Assembly (NCBI RefSeq): GCF_024741795.1
Contig: NZ_CP102950.1
Location: 496,001 to 560,000, forward strand
DNA from: Arthrobacter sp. CJ23
GTDB lineage: Bacteria > Actinomycetota > Actinomycetes > Actinomycetales > Micrococcaceae
Direction of reading: 5' to 3'
DNA length: 64,000 bases
The notes under the pieces are model-generated. The model was not told where the DNA came from. It worked only from the letters and a program-made list of their open reading frames with translations, and searched no databases. The position numbers and the translations under genes are program-made. How positions within the stretch are numbered: position 1 is the first letter of the stretch; the number at the start of each line of letters is the position of its first letter. Shown piece after piece: positions 25,627 to 33,710 of the stretch.

Positions 25627-26856
25627 ATGAACCAGGCCTATGTGTACGACGCCGTGCGCACCCCTTTCGGCAAGTTCGGTTCCGGTCTTGCCGCCGTCCG
25701 TCCGGATGACCTTGCCGCCCACGTGGTCCGTGAGGCCGTGAAGCGCGCCCCGGGCCTGGATGTGGAGCGGATCGATGAGGTGGTGTTCGGCAACGCCAAC
25801 GGTGCGGGCGAGGAGAACCGCAACATCGCTCGCATGGCCACCTTGCTGGCAGGGCTCCCCGTCTCCATTCCGGGGACCACGGTCAACCGGCTCTGCGGCT
25901 CCTCGCTGGATGCGGCGATCATCGCGTCGCGCCAGATCAACGCCGGTGACGCCGATCTGGTCCTGGTGGGGGGTGCCGAGTCCATGTCCCGTGCCCCGTG
26001 GGTGCTGCCCAAGACCTCCAAGCCCTACCCGGCCGGCGACATGACCCTGGCCTCGACCACGCTGGGCTGGCGCTTGGTGAACCCGGCCATGCCGTCGGAG
26101 TGGACGGTGTCCCTGGGCGAGGCCACGGAACGCTTGCGTGAGAAGTACGGCATCACGCGGGAACGGCAGGACCAGTTCGCCGCCGACTCGCACAACCTGG
26201 CCGATGCTGCGTGGAATGAGGGCTTCTACGACAACCTGGTGAGCCCGGTTCCGGGCACCGAGCTGGTCCGTGACGAGGGGATCCGCGGTGGTTCGTCCGC
26301 GGAGAAGCTCGGCGGACTGAAGACCGTGTTCCGTGCTGAGGCCCCCGGAGTTGAGGGCGGCACGGTGACGGCCGGCAACGCCTCGCCGCTGTCCGACGGC
26401 GCTTCGGCGGCCTGGATCGGCAGTGAGGCTGCCGCCGGGTTGCTCGGGCTGGAACCGCTCGCCCGGATCGCCGGGCGCGGCGCGCACGGCAACGATCCGC
26501 AGTTCTTCGGCTTCGCCCCGGTGGAGGCCGCGAACAAGGCCCTCGCGAAGGCGGGCATCGGCTGGGAGCAGGTGGGCGCCGTCGAACTTAACGAAGCGTT
26601 CGCCGCGCAGTCCCTGGCGTGCGTCGACGCGTGGGGGATCGACCCGTCCATCGTGAACCGGCACGGCGGCGCGATCGCCATGGGCCACCCCCTGGGGGCC
26701 TCCGGCACCCGCATCCTCGGCACCCTGGCCCGGTCCCTGCAGGCCTCCGGGCAGCGCTGGGGCGTCGCGGCCATCTGCATCGGCGTCGGGCAGGGCCTCG
26801 CCGTGGTGCTCGAAAACGTCACCGCCGCCCCGTCGGCACCAGCAGTGAAGGGCTAA
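25627..26856 (+). CDS. pcaF: Beta-ketoadipyl-CoA thiolase
   Basis: 409 residues. It cleaves 3-oxoadipyl-CoA with CoA to succinyl-CoA and acetyl-CoA. The acyl-enzyme cysteine is in NRLCGSSLDA (about residue 90), the histidine in GGAIAMGHPLGASG, and the second cysteine in CIGVGQGLA; NEAFAAQSLA is also typical. The start follows GAGGAAACCC. The following CoA-transferase genes make the 3-oxoadipyl-CoA role much more likely than fatty-acid thiolase. Confidence 0.9.
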   Translation: MNQAYVYDAVRTPFGKFGSGLAAVRPDDLAAHVVREAVKRAPGLDVERIDEVVFGNANGAGEENRNIARMATLLAGLPVSIPGTTVNRLCGSSLDAAIIASRQINAGDADLVLVGGAESMSRAPWVLPKTSKPYPAGDMTLASTTLGWRLVNPAMPSEWTVSLGEATERLREKYGITRERQDQFAADSHNLADAAWNEGFYDNLVSPVPGTELVRDEGIRGGSSAEKLGGLKTVFRAEAPGVEGGTVTAGNASPLSDGASAAWIGSEAAAGLLGLEPLARIAGRGAHGNDPQFFGFAPVEAANKALAKAGIGWEQVGAVELNEAFAAQSLACVDAWGIDPSIVNRHGGAIAMGHPLGASGTRILGTLARSLQASGQRWGVAAICIGVGQGLAVVLENVTAAPSAPAVKG

Positions 26857-26861
26857 GGGTC

Positions 26862-27551
26862 ATGCTGAATTTCATCGACACGGTGGGCGAGGCAGTCGCC
26901 GGCATCACGGACGGTTCCACGGTGATGATCGGCGGCTTCGGCAACGCCGGGCAGCCGTTCGAACTCATTGACGCCCTGCTGGATTCCGGCGCCACAGGGC
27001 TGACCGTGGTGAATAACAATGCAGGCCAGGGCGATCAGGGCCTCGCGCTGCTCATCAAGGAAGGCCGGGTGAAGAAGATGATCTGCTCCTTCCCGCGGCA
27101 GTCCGATTCCTGGCACTTCGACGCCAAGTACAAGGCCGGTGAGATCGAGCTGGAGCTGGTGCCGCAAGGCAACCTGGCCGAACGGATCCGTGCTGCCGGG
27201 GCCGGCATCGGCGGCTTCTTCACCCCCACCGGCTACGGCACCATGCTGGCCGAGGGCAAGGAAACGCGTTTCCTGGATGGGAAGTGGCAGGTGTTCGAGA
27301 CCCCCATCCACGCCGACGTCGCGCTTATCAAGGCCCTCAAGGCGGACGGCAAGGGCAACCTCGTCTACCGCAAGACCGCCCGGAACTTCGGCCCCATCAT
27401 GGCCGCCGCCGCCAAGCACACCATCGTGCAGGTCTCCGAGATCGTGCCCACGGGTGCGCTGGATCCGGAGAACGTGGTCACCCCCGGCATCTACGTCAAC
27501 AGCATCGTCCGCGTCGATTCCGCCGTCGGCAAGACAGAGCAGGTGGCCTGA
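26862..27551 (+). CDS. pcaI: 3-Oxoadipate CoA-transferase, subunit A
   Basis: 229 residues, the alpha subunit of a class I CoA-transferase that moves CoA from succinyl-CoA to 3-oxoadipate. Family features: GSTVMIGGFGNAGQP near the N-terminus, VVNNNAGQGDQGL, and GIGGFFTPTGYGT in the middle. It begins 5 bp after pcaF and ends 1 bp before pcaJ, so the pair is coupled. Acetoacetate-type subunits look similar; the operon supports oxoadipate. Confidence 0.9.
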   Translation: MLNFIDTVGEAVAGITDGSTVMIGGFGNAGQPFELIDALLDSGATGLTVVNNNAGQGDQGLALLIKEGRVKKMICSFPRQSDSWHFDAKYKAGEIELELVPQGNLAERIRAAGAGIGGFFTPTGYGTMLAEGKETRFLDGKWQVFETPIHADVALIKALKADGKGNLVYRKTARNFGPIMAAAAKHTIVQVSEIVPTGALDPENVVTPGIYVNSIVRVDSAVGKTEQVA

Positions 27552-27552
27552 C

Positions 27553-28236
27553 ATGAGCACCCAGACAAGCATCCAGACATCTGCCACCTCCCTGGGCCGC
27601 GACGAGCTCGCCCAGCTCGTGGCCCGCGACATCGCCCCGGGTTCGTTCGTGAACCTGGGCATCGGCCAGCCCACCCTGGTGTCCAACTACCTCACGCCGG
27701 AGCAGAACATCACGCTCCACACCGAGAACGGCATGCTGGGCATGGGCCCGGTGGCCGAAGGGGACCAGATCGACGGCGACCTCATCAACGCCGGCAAGAT
27801 CCCCGTCACCGAACTCCCCGGAGCGTCCTACTTCCACCACGCCGATTCCTTCGCGATCATGCGCGGCGGGCACCTGGACGTGTGCGTCCTGGGCGCCTTC
27901 CAGGTCTCCGCCACCGGCGACCTCGCCAACTGGCACACGGGCGAGCCGGACGCCATCCCGGCCGTGGGCGGCGCCATGGACCTGGCCACGGGCGCCAAGG
28001 ACGTCTACGTGATGATGACCCTCCTGACCCGCGAGGGCGTGTCCAAGCTCGTGGAGCACTGCAGCTACCCGCTCACCGGCGTGGGCTGCGTGACCCGCGT
28101 GTACACGGACAAGGCGGTCTTCCTCACCGGGCCCGACGGCGTGACCGTGCGTGAAACGTTCGGCTGCACCTTCGAGGACCTCCAGGCCCTGGTGCCCCTC
28201 CCGCTCAAGGCCGCGGGCGCCGTCGTCGGCGTCTGA
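27553..28236 (+). CDS. pcaJ: 3-Oxoadipate CoA-transferase, subunit B
   Basis: 227 residues, the beta subunit. The catalytic glutamate is Glu58 in HTENGMLGMGP, which forms the glutamyl-CoA intermediate. SFVNLGIGQP and a glycine-rich DLATGAKDVYVMM stretch are also typical. It starts 1 bp after the pcaI stop codon. Confidence 0.9.
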   Translation: MSTQTSIQTSATSLGRDELAQLVARDIAPGSFVNLGIGQPTLVSNYLTPEQNITLHTENGMLGMGPVAEGDQIDGDLINAGKIPVTELPGASYFHHADSFAIMRGGHLDVCVLGAFQVSATGDLANWHTGEPDAIPAVGGAMDLATGAKDVYVMMTLLTREGVSKLVEHCSYPLTGVGCVTRVYTDKAVFLTGPDGVTVRETFGCTFEDLQALVPLPLKAAGAVVGV

Positions 28237-28325
28237 ATCGACGGTATCGAACCGGCAGCACATGCCCTCACAGAGCATCCAGAGGGGCATCTGCTGCCAG
28301 TTCGCGCCACATAGGATTGGTAACC

Positions 28326-29156
28326 ATGACCGACGAAGCATCTGCGCCCAGCAAGGGCACTGCGCCGCAGGCGAGTGACCAGTACGTCCAGTCGTTGGCG
28401 CGGGGACTGTCGGTGATCCGTGCTTTCGATGCCGCCAACCCTGTCATGACCCTCAGCGAGGTGGCCGCCCGCACGGATCTGACCCGGGCCACCGCGCGGC
28501 GGTTCCTGCACACGCTCGTGGAGCTGGGCTACGTCCGCACCGACGGAAAGACCTTCGTGCTCACGGCCCAGGTGTTGCAGCTCGGCTACTCCTACCTCTC
28601 GGCCTTGTCCCTGCCGCAGTTGGTGCAGCCGCACCTCGAGGATCTGTCCCTGGCCCTGGGGGAATCGACATCGGCCGCTGTGCTGGACGGCACGGATATT
28701 TCCTATGTGGCCCGCGTGGCCACGCGACGCATCATGACCATCGGCATCACCGTGGGCACGCGCTTCCCGGCCTACGCCACGTCCATGGGCCGCGTGTTGC
28801 TGGCCGGCCTGCCACAGCCCAAGCTGGAGGAATACCTCGCGGCAGCCGAACTCCAGGCCATCACGCCACGAACCGTGGCCACGCGGGGCGAGCTGCTGGC
28901 CGTGCTGGACACAGTCCGTGACCAGGGCTGGTGCCTGCTGGACCAGGAGCTCGAAGTCGGGCTCATGTCCATTGCTGCCCCGGTGTGGAACCACGCCGCG
29001 GGCGAGGTGGTGGCAGCCGTCAACGTCTCCCTGCAGGCGCAAAGCGTCGCGGCCCAGGCCGATCCCGCCGCCTACCTGGAATCTGTCCGCAGGCACGTGG
29101 TGGAGACGGCTCGCGCCATCTCCCAGGACGTGTCCGCGAAGCACGGCGACGCGTAG
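28326..29156 (+). CDS. pcaR: IclR-family regulator, PcaR/PobR type
   Basis: 276 residues; the ATG at 28326 is preferred over the TTG at 28317. The N-terminal winged helix has YVQSLARGLSVIRAFDA, the start typical of PcaR/PobR, and LTRATARRFLHTLVELGYV. The effector domain has SYVARVATRRIMTIGITVGTRFPAYATSMGRVLLAGL, where the RIM-x-VGTR-P-YATSMGR pattern marks this subgroup. It ends the pcaFIJ operon and probably regulates it in response to beta-ketoadipate or a related acid. Confidence 0.88.
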   Translation: MTDEASAPSKGTAPQASDQYVQSLARGLSVIRAFDAANPVMTLSEVAARTDLTRATARRFLHTLVELGYVRTDGKTFVLTAQVLQLGYSYLSALSLPQLVQPHLEDLSLALGESTSAAVLDGTDISYVARVATRRIMTIGITVGTRFPAYATSMGRVLLAGLPQPKLEEYLAAAELQAITPRTVATRGELLAVLDTVRDQGWCLLDQELEVGLMSIAAPVWNHAAGEVVAAVNVSLQAQSVAAQADPAAYLESVRRHVVETARAISQDVSAKHGDA

Positions 29157-29195
29157 CGCCGCGGCTGGCACCGTGCCTTACGTAGAATAGGAACC

Positions 29196-29768
29196 ATGAC
29201 TTCCACCGTTGACACGTCCGTTGCCCGTGCCCGCCTTCTTGAACTCATCAAGGAACTGGCGGTCGTCCGCGGCAAGGTGATCCTTTCCAGCGGCGCCGAA
29301 GCCAACTACTACATCGACCTGCGCCGCATCACGCTGCACCACGAGGCATCCAAGCTGGTGGGCCAGGTCATGCTGTCCATGATCGACGACGCCGGCATCG
29401 CCGTTGAGTGCGCCGGCGGCCTCACCATGGGAGCCGACCCCGTCGGTACCGCTGTGATGCACGCAGCTGCCGACGCCGGCCGTGCCGTGGACGCGTTCGT
29501 GGTCCGCAAGGCCCAGAAGTCCTACGGCATGGGCCGCCAGGTGGAAGGCCCCTCGGTTGAGGGCCGCAACGTGGTGGTCCTCGAGGACACCTCCACCACC
29601 GGCGGCTCCGCCCTCACCGCCGTCGAAGGCGTCCGCAAGGCAGGCGGCAACGTGGTGGCCGTGGCCGTCATCGTGGACCGCAACACCGGCGCCAAGGAAA
29701 AGATCGAAGCCGAAACCGGCGTGCCGTACCTGTTCGCCTTCGGCAAGGACGAGCTCGGCCTGGACTAA
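29196..29768 (+). CDS. pyrE: Orotate phosphoribosyltransferase
   Basis: 190 residues. It joins orotate and PRPP to make OMP in pyrimidine synthesis. The PRPP-binding motif VVVLEDTSTTGGS is at about residues 127-139; RGKVILSSGAEANYYIDLRR near the N-terminus binds orotate. A -10-like TAGAAT lies 19 nt before the ATG, so it probably has its own promoter and is unrelated to the pca operon. Confidence 0.94.
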   Translation: MTSTVDTSVARARLLELIKELAVVRGKVILSSGAEANYYIDLRRITLHHEASKLVGQVMLSMIDDAGIAVECAGGLTMGADPVGTAVMHAAADAGRAVDAFVVRKAQKSYGMGRQVEGPSVEGRNVVVLEDTSTTGGSALTAVEGVRKAGGNVVAVAVIVDRNTGAKEKIEAETGVPYLFAFGKDELGLD

Positions 29769-29780
29769 GGCTTTCCCGGG

Positions 29781-29809
29781 GCCGCCAAGGGTCTTCTTGC
29801 CCTGGCGGC
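29781..29809 (+). terminator. Hairpin after pyrE
   Basis: GCCGCCAAGGG and CCCTGGCGGC pair with one bulged base, 12 bp past the pyrE stop. No U tract follows. Confidence 0.5.
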
Positions 29810-29931
29810 GCTCAAGGAGCAGATCGCCGCCGCTGGCCCCCGACGCTACGGCTGCCGCTCCGCGATCCCCTTGACGCTGGCAGTGATGTGAAAGGCGGGC
29901 ACAAGCCCTTCTTGACCGCCTGCGGAAAGCC

Positions 29932-29937
29932 TATGCT
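29932..29937 (+). promoter_or_regulatory. -10 element implying a leaderless transcript
   Basis: TATGCT ends six bases before the GTG start of the next gene, with TTCTTG at a 17-bp spacing upstream. Transcription would then begin at or next to the start codon, and no ribosome site is present. Confidence 0.45.
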
Positions 29938-29943
29938 TGCTGC

Positions 29944-30969
29944 GTGGACCAGCGGAATGCTCAGGATCCGGGCTCGATTGCCCGGATCCTGCACGATGCC
30001 GCGGGCCTGAGAAGGTTTTCGCGGCGCACGTTTCTTCTCGGCGCCGGCGTTTCGACGGCGCTGGCTGCAGACATGATGTTTACGCGCCGGGTGCAGGCCG
30101 AACGGCAGGCCGTCAAGATCCTGCCCGTGAGCGATGGCTTCGCGGAATCCTACTTTCCGAACGCCAGCTGGATCCTCTTCCCGGGGTACAAGACCAGCTG
30201 GGAGGAGGCCCAGTGGATCCTGCATTCCCTGCGCGGTTCGCTGAAGCAGCGCGGCCAGCTGGCCGCCGTCGGGTACTCAAACCTGGGCCTCAACGTCAAT
30301 GACGTGACGGACGCCGTGGTCGACTATGTCCGCGAGCGCGAGCTGAGCAGCCTGTACTTCTACGGGCACAGCTTCGGCGGCATGCTGGCGGTGGACGTCG
30401 CCGCGCGGCTGCGGGGGATCCTGGGACTGAAGGTGGAGCTCATCCTGCTGGATTCCTCGCCGTTCAGCAGGTACGACGTCCTGGACCGGAGCTGGTTCGA
30501 CGGCGTCGTGTTCCTCTACGAGAGCGGCTTCCGGGTGCCCTCGGTGCTGCGTGGCGGCTACGAGCTGGGCGAGCGGGTGGTGCACAAGAACGAGCGCAGC
30601 TGGCGGCAGGTGGTGGACCAGTCCCTCGAGCAGCTCTCGCCGATCGCGCCCTCCAGCGTGCTGGTGCAGAGCCAGTCGGCCTACATCTACCACTTCACGG
30701 CGTCACGATTCGCCGAGCTGCTGGGCGAGACCCGGATGGCGTTCCTCGGGAATCCGCGCGATGAGACCGTTAACTACCAGGCGGCCCGGGCGGGTTGGGC
30801 GGGGGCATTCCCGCGCAACGCTTCCGCCATGGACCGCCGGACAGACGGCGCGAGGCCGGCCCACGCCAGTCCGCAGTGGAACCCGTCCATCTACAACCCC
30901 CTGGTGGAGGCGGTGCAGAATGAACTGGTCCCGCTGCCTGGCGCGGGCCGGAACGCGATCATCGATTGA
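29944..30969 (+). CDS. Tat-exported alpha/beta-hydrolase-like protein of unknown substrate
   Basis: 341 residues from a GTG. Residues about 26-45 form a twin-arginine signal (SRRTFLLGAG followed by an alanine-rich stretch), so the folded protein is likely exported and perhaps membrane-anchored. The nucleophile elbow LYFYGHSFGGMLA (GxSxG, Ser about residue 141) marks the alpha/beta-hydrolase fold, and LILLDSSPFSRYD could carry the acid. No closer family is recognised. It converges with the amino-acid transporter operon with no bases between the stop codons. Confidence 0.6.
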   Translation: MDQRNAQDPGSIARILHDAAGLRRFSRRTFLLGAGVSTALAADMMFTRRVQAERQAVKILPVSDGFAESYFPNASWILFPGYKTSWEEAQWILHSLRGSLKQRGQLAAVGYSNLGLNVNDVTDAVVDYVRERELSSLYFYGHSFGGMLAVDVAARLRGILGLKVELILLDSSPFSRYDVLDRSWFDGVVFLYESGFRVPSVLRGGYELGERVVHKNERSWRQVVDQSLEQLSPIAPSSVLVQSQSAYIYHFTASRFAELLGETRMAFLGNPRDETVNYQAARAGWAGAFPRNASAMDRRTDGARPAHASPQWNPSIYNPLVEAVQNELVPLPGAGRNAIID

Positions 30970-31842
30970 CTAGGCCTTGACCCCGTTGACCACGGGCTTC
31001 ATGGCGCCGTAGCCGATGCCCCACTTGTCCAGGATCTTCTTGTAGTCGCCGCTGTCGTACATCTTGTTCAGGCCGTCCTGGATGGCGTTGATGAGCTGCG
31101 TGTTGCCCTTCTTGACCAGGATTCCCAGTGGCTTGGCCGGGAGCGGTTCCAGGACGGGGGCGTATTTGCCGGGTTCGGTCTTGTTGAAGTACGCGAGGTT
31201 TTCGCCACCCTGGGCTGCAAGGTCGGCGCGGCCTTGGTCGAGCTGCAGGCGGGCACCGGGACCGGAATCGGCCGACATGATCTCGATCGGAGCGAGGCCC
31301 TTGTCCGTGCACAGGGTGGTGTTGAGCTTCTTGACCTGCTCGAAGTAGTCGGTCTTGCCGCTGACGGCCAGCTTCTTGCCACAGGCGTCCTCCGGCTTGG
31401 TGAACTCACCGGCGCGGGCACCCGTGGTGTACAGGCGGCCCTGGGAAGCGAAGTAGTCCACGAAGTCGGCGGTCTTCTGGCGCTCCAGGGTGTCGGACAT
31501 GCCGGACATGACCATGTCCACGCGGCCGGTCTGGGCCGAGTTGATGAGCTGGTCGAACGGGGCCTCCACCACCTCGATCTTGACGCCCAGGACCTCGCCG
31601 AGCTTCTGCTGGAGTTCCACGTCCGCGCCGGCGTACTTGCCCTCGGCGTCCTTGAACTCCATCGGCGGGAAGTTGGCGGACAGGCCAACCCGCAGCGTGC
31701 CGGAGGCCTTGATGGCGGCGGGCAGGCCCGTCTCGGCGGAAGCGGCACCGGTGCTGGCGGTGCCGCTGACGCAGCCGGTCAGGGCGAGGGCTGCGGTGGC
31801 GGCGACGGCTGCCAGGCGCGCAGCGTTCTTGACGTTCTTCAT
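30970..31842 (-). CDS. Polar amino-acid ABC transporter substrate-binding lipoprotein
   Basis: 290 residues. The lipobox LALTGC (Cys about 24) follows a short signal peptide. The family 3 solute-binding fold is shown by LRVGLSANFPPMEFKDAEGKYAGADVEL, MVMSGMSDTLERQKTADFVDYF and the conserved tail DKWGIGYG. Ligands of this family are polar amino acids, opines and related amino-acid derivatives. It is the last gene of the argH-permease-ATPase operon, so its ligand may be the substrate or product of the lyase. Confidence 0.9.
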   Translation of the reverse strand: MKNVKNAARLAAVAATAALALTGCVSGTASTGAASAETGLPAAIKASGTLRVGLSANFPPMEFKDAEGKYAGADVELQQKLGEVLGVKIEVVEAPFDQLINSAQTGRVDMVMSGMSDTLERQKTADFVDYFASQGRLYTTGARAGEFTKPEDACGKKLAVSGKTDYFEQVKKLNTTLCTDKGLAPIEIMSADSGPGARLQLDQGRADLAAQGGENLAYFNKTEPGKYAPVLEPLPAKPLGILVKKGNTQLINAIQDGLNKMYDSGDYKKILDKWGIGYGAMKPVVNGVKA

Positions 31843-31890
31843 AGTGGCTCCAGAAGGTGTTGTGTTGGGGGTGCTCTTATTGGGGGATCT

Positions 31891-31944
31891 CAGAAAACGG
31901 GGATGTCAGAAAACGCGGTCGGAAAACGCGGTCAGAAAACGCGG
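31891..31944. repeat. Tandem 13-bp repeat overlapping the ATPase stop codon
   Basis: Four copies of TCAGAAAACGCGG-like sequence. The last three have a 13-bp period and the first is offset by 16. The copy at 31932-31944 is the 3' end of the ABC ATPase gene and encodes its last residues; the others repeat that end downstream. Confidence 0.75.
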
Positions 31945-32714
31945 GAGAGGAAGGCTGCCGTGCGTTCGTGGCGGGGGTTGTCCAGGACATCGGCGGGCGT
32001 GCCGATTTCCACGATCTGGCCGTTGTGCATGAAGGCCACGCGGTCCGCGACCTCCTTGGCGAAGCCGATCTCGTGGGTCACCACGATCATGGTCAGGCCA
32101 GAACGGGCCAGGTCCTTCATGACGTCCAGGACCTCGCCCACCAGCTCGGGGTCAAGGGCCGACGTCGGCTCGTCGAACAGCATCAGCTCCGGCTTCATGG
32201 CCAGGGCCCGGGCAATTGCCACGCGCTGCTGCTGCCCGCCGGAGAGCTGGCGCGGGTACGAGTCCTCGCGGCCGGCCAGGCCCACCCGGGCCAGGAGCTC
32301 GGAGGCGTACTTCCTGGCGTCTGCCGGCTTCTCCTTGTTGACCTGCACGGGGCCTTCGATGATGTTCTCGAGGACGGTCATGTGCGGGAAGAGGTTGAAG
32401 CGCTGGAAGACCATGCCGATGCTGCGGCGCTGGCGGGAGGCGTGCTTATCCGAGAGCTCGTAGAGGTTGTTGCCGTCCTGGCGGTAGCCCACCACGTCGT
32501 CGCCGATCCAGATCCTGCCCTGGGAGACGCTCTCGAGGTGGTTGATGCAGCGCAGGAACGTGCTCTTTCCGGAACCGGAGGCGCCCAGCAGGCAGACCAC
32601 TTCACCTGAGGAGACCTCGAGGTTGATGCCCTTGAGGACCTCGTTCAGGCCGAAGCTCTTGTGGACGTTTTCCGCGCGGACAAGTACATCGGCGCGTGCA
32701 GGGACGGTGCTCAT
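31932..32714 (-). CDS. Polar amino-acid ABC transporter ATPase
   Basis: 260 residues. Walker [16 protein letters not shown] (about 42-56), signature [16 protein letters not shown], Walker [15 protein letters not shown] and the H-loop VTHEIGFA are all intact, matching the GlnQ/HisP group. It overlaps the permease gene by 4 bp (ATGA) and powers uptake with the binding protein encoded downstream. Confidence 0.93.
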   Translation of the reverse strand: MSTVPARADVLVRAENVHKSFGLNEVLKGINLEVSSGEVVCLLGASGSGKSTFLRCINHLESVSQGRIWIGDDVVGYRQDGNNLYELSDKHASRQRRSIGMVFQRFNLFPHMTVLENIIEGPVQVNKEKPADARKYASELLARVGLAGREDSYPRQLSGGQQQRVAIARALAMKPELMLFDEPTSALDPELVGEVLDVMKDLARSGLTMIVVTHEIGFAKEVADRVAFMHNGQIVEIGTPADVLDNPRHERTAAFLSRVF

Positions 32715-33631
32715 CGCATGGCCTTTCGATTGGTGCCGAAGATGCTCTTCAGCCGCTGGACCGGGGTCAGGGGAAGCTGCTTGCTGGAGGAACCCTTGGC
32801 GAAGTGCCGCTCAAGGTAGAACTGCCCGATGCTCAGGATCGAGACGGCGGCCAGGTACCAGACGGCGCAGACGATCAGCAGCTCCATGATCCGGTTGTTC
32901 ACGAAGTAGATGTGCTGGGCTTCGGCGAGGATCTCGGTCACGCCGATCGCCGAGGCGAGAGAGGTGGTCTTCAGCATGCCGATGACCTCGTTGCCCACGG
33001 GCGGGATGATGACGCGCATGGCCTGCGGCAGGACGATCCGGCGCATGGTCTGCAGCCGGGTCATGCCCACGGCCTGTGCCGCCTCGGTCTGGCCTTCGTC
33101 CACGGACAGGATGCCGCTTCGGACCACCTCCGAGGTGTAGGCGCCCTGGTTGAGGCCCAGGCCGATCGACGCCGCAATGAACGGCGTGAGCAGGTCCACC
33201 ATGCGGCCCTGGAAGACGCCCGGGATGCCCACCACCGGGAAGATCAGGGCCAGGTTGAACCACATGAGCAGCTGCAGGTACACCGGGGTTCCGCGGAACA
33301 CCCACACGTACAGCCACGCGACGCCGGAGACCACGGGGTTCTTGGACAGGCGCATGACGGCGGTGACCACGCCGAGCACCAGCCCGATCAGCATGGCCAC
33401 CACGGTGAGGACGATGGCCAGCCCGATGCCCATGATGAGCGCAGGCGCGTTGAGGTATTCCTGGACGGTGGGCCAGTCGATCTGGGCCTGGGCGAAGGAC
33501 ACCCCGAGCCAGACAAGCAGCAGGACCACTGCTGCGGCGCCCGCCCAACGGCCCACATGGCGGCGGGGGACGATTCTCAGCTCCGGTGCGGGAGCGTTGC
33601 TCTTGACGCTTTGCTCGGTCTGACTGTTCAT
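32711..33631 (-). CDS. Polar amino-acid ABC transporter permease
   Basis: 306 residues. A cytoplasmic N-terminus of about 30 residues is followed by five or six membrane helices. The HisMQ signature is [15 protein letters not shown] and the EAA-type loop is [23 protein letters not shown]. The ATG at 33631 is the sensible start because the longer frame runs through shadow sequence. Only one permease gene is present, so it presumably acts as a homodimer. Confidence 0.92.
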   Translation of the reverse strand: MNSQTEQSVKSNAPAPELRIVPRRHVGRWAGAAAVVLLLVWLGVSFAQAQIDWPTVQEYLNAPALIMGIGLAIVLTVVAMLIGLVLGVVTAVMRLSKNPVVSGVAWLYVWVFRGTPVYLQLLMWFNLALIFPVVGIPGVFQGRMVDLLTPFIAASIGLGLNQGAYTSEVVRSGILSVDEGQTEAAQAVGMTRLQTMRRIVLPQAMRVIIPPVGNEVIGMLKTTSLASAIGVTEILAEAQHIYFVNNRIMELLIVCAVWYLAAVSILSIGQFYLERHFAKGSSSKQLPLTPVQRLKSIFGTNRKAMR

Positions 33632-33710
33632 GACGTGTCCTGATCTTGGGAGGGGTTGGGGATGCCGGGCGGTCCGGCGGCTTGCAGGCAGGGCTGCCAG
33701 GGGTGCTTCG

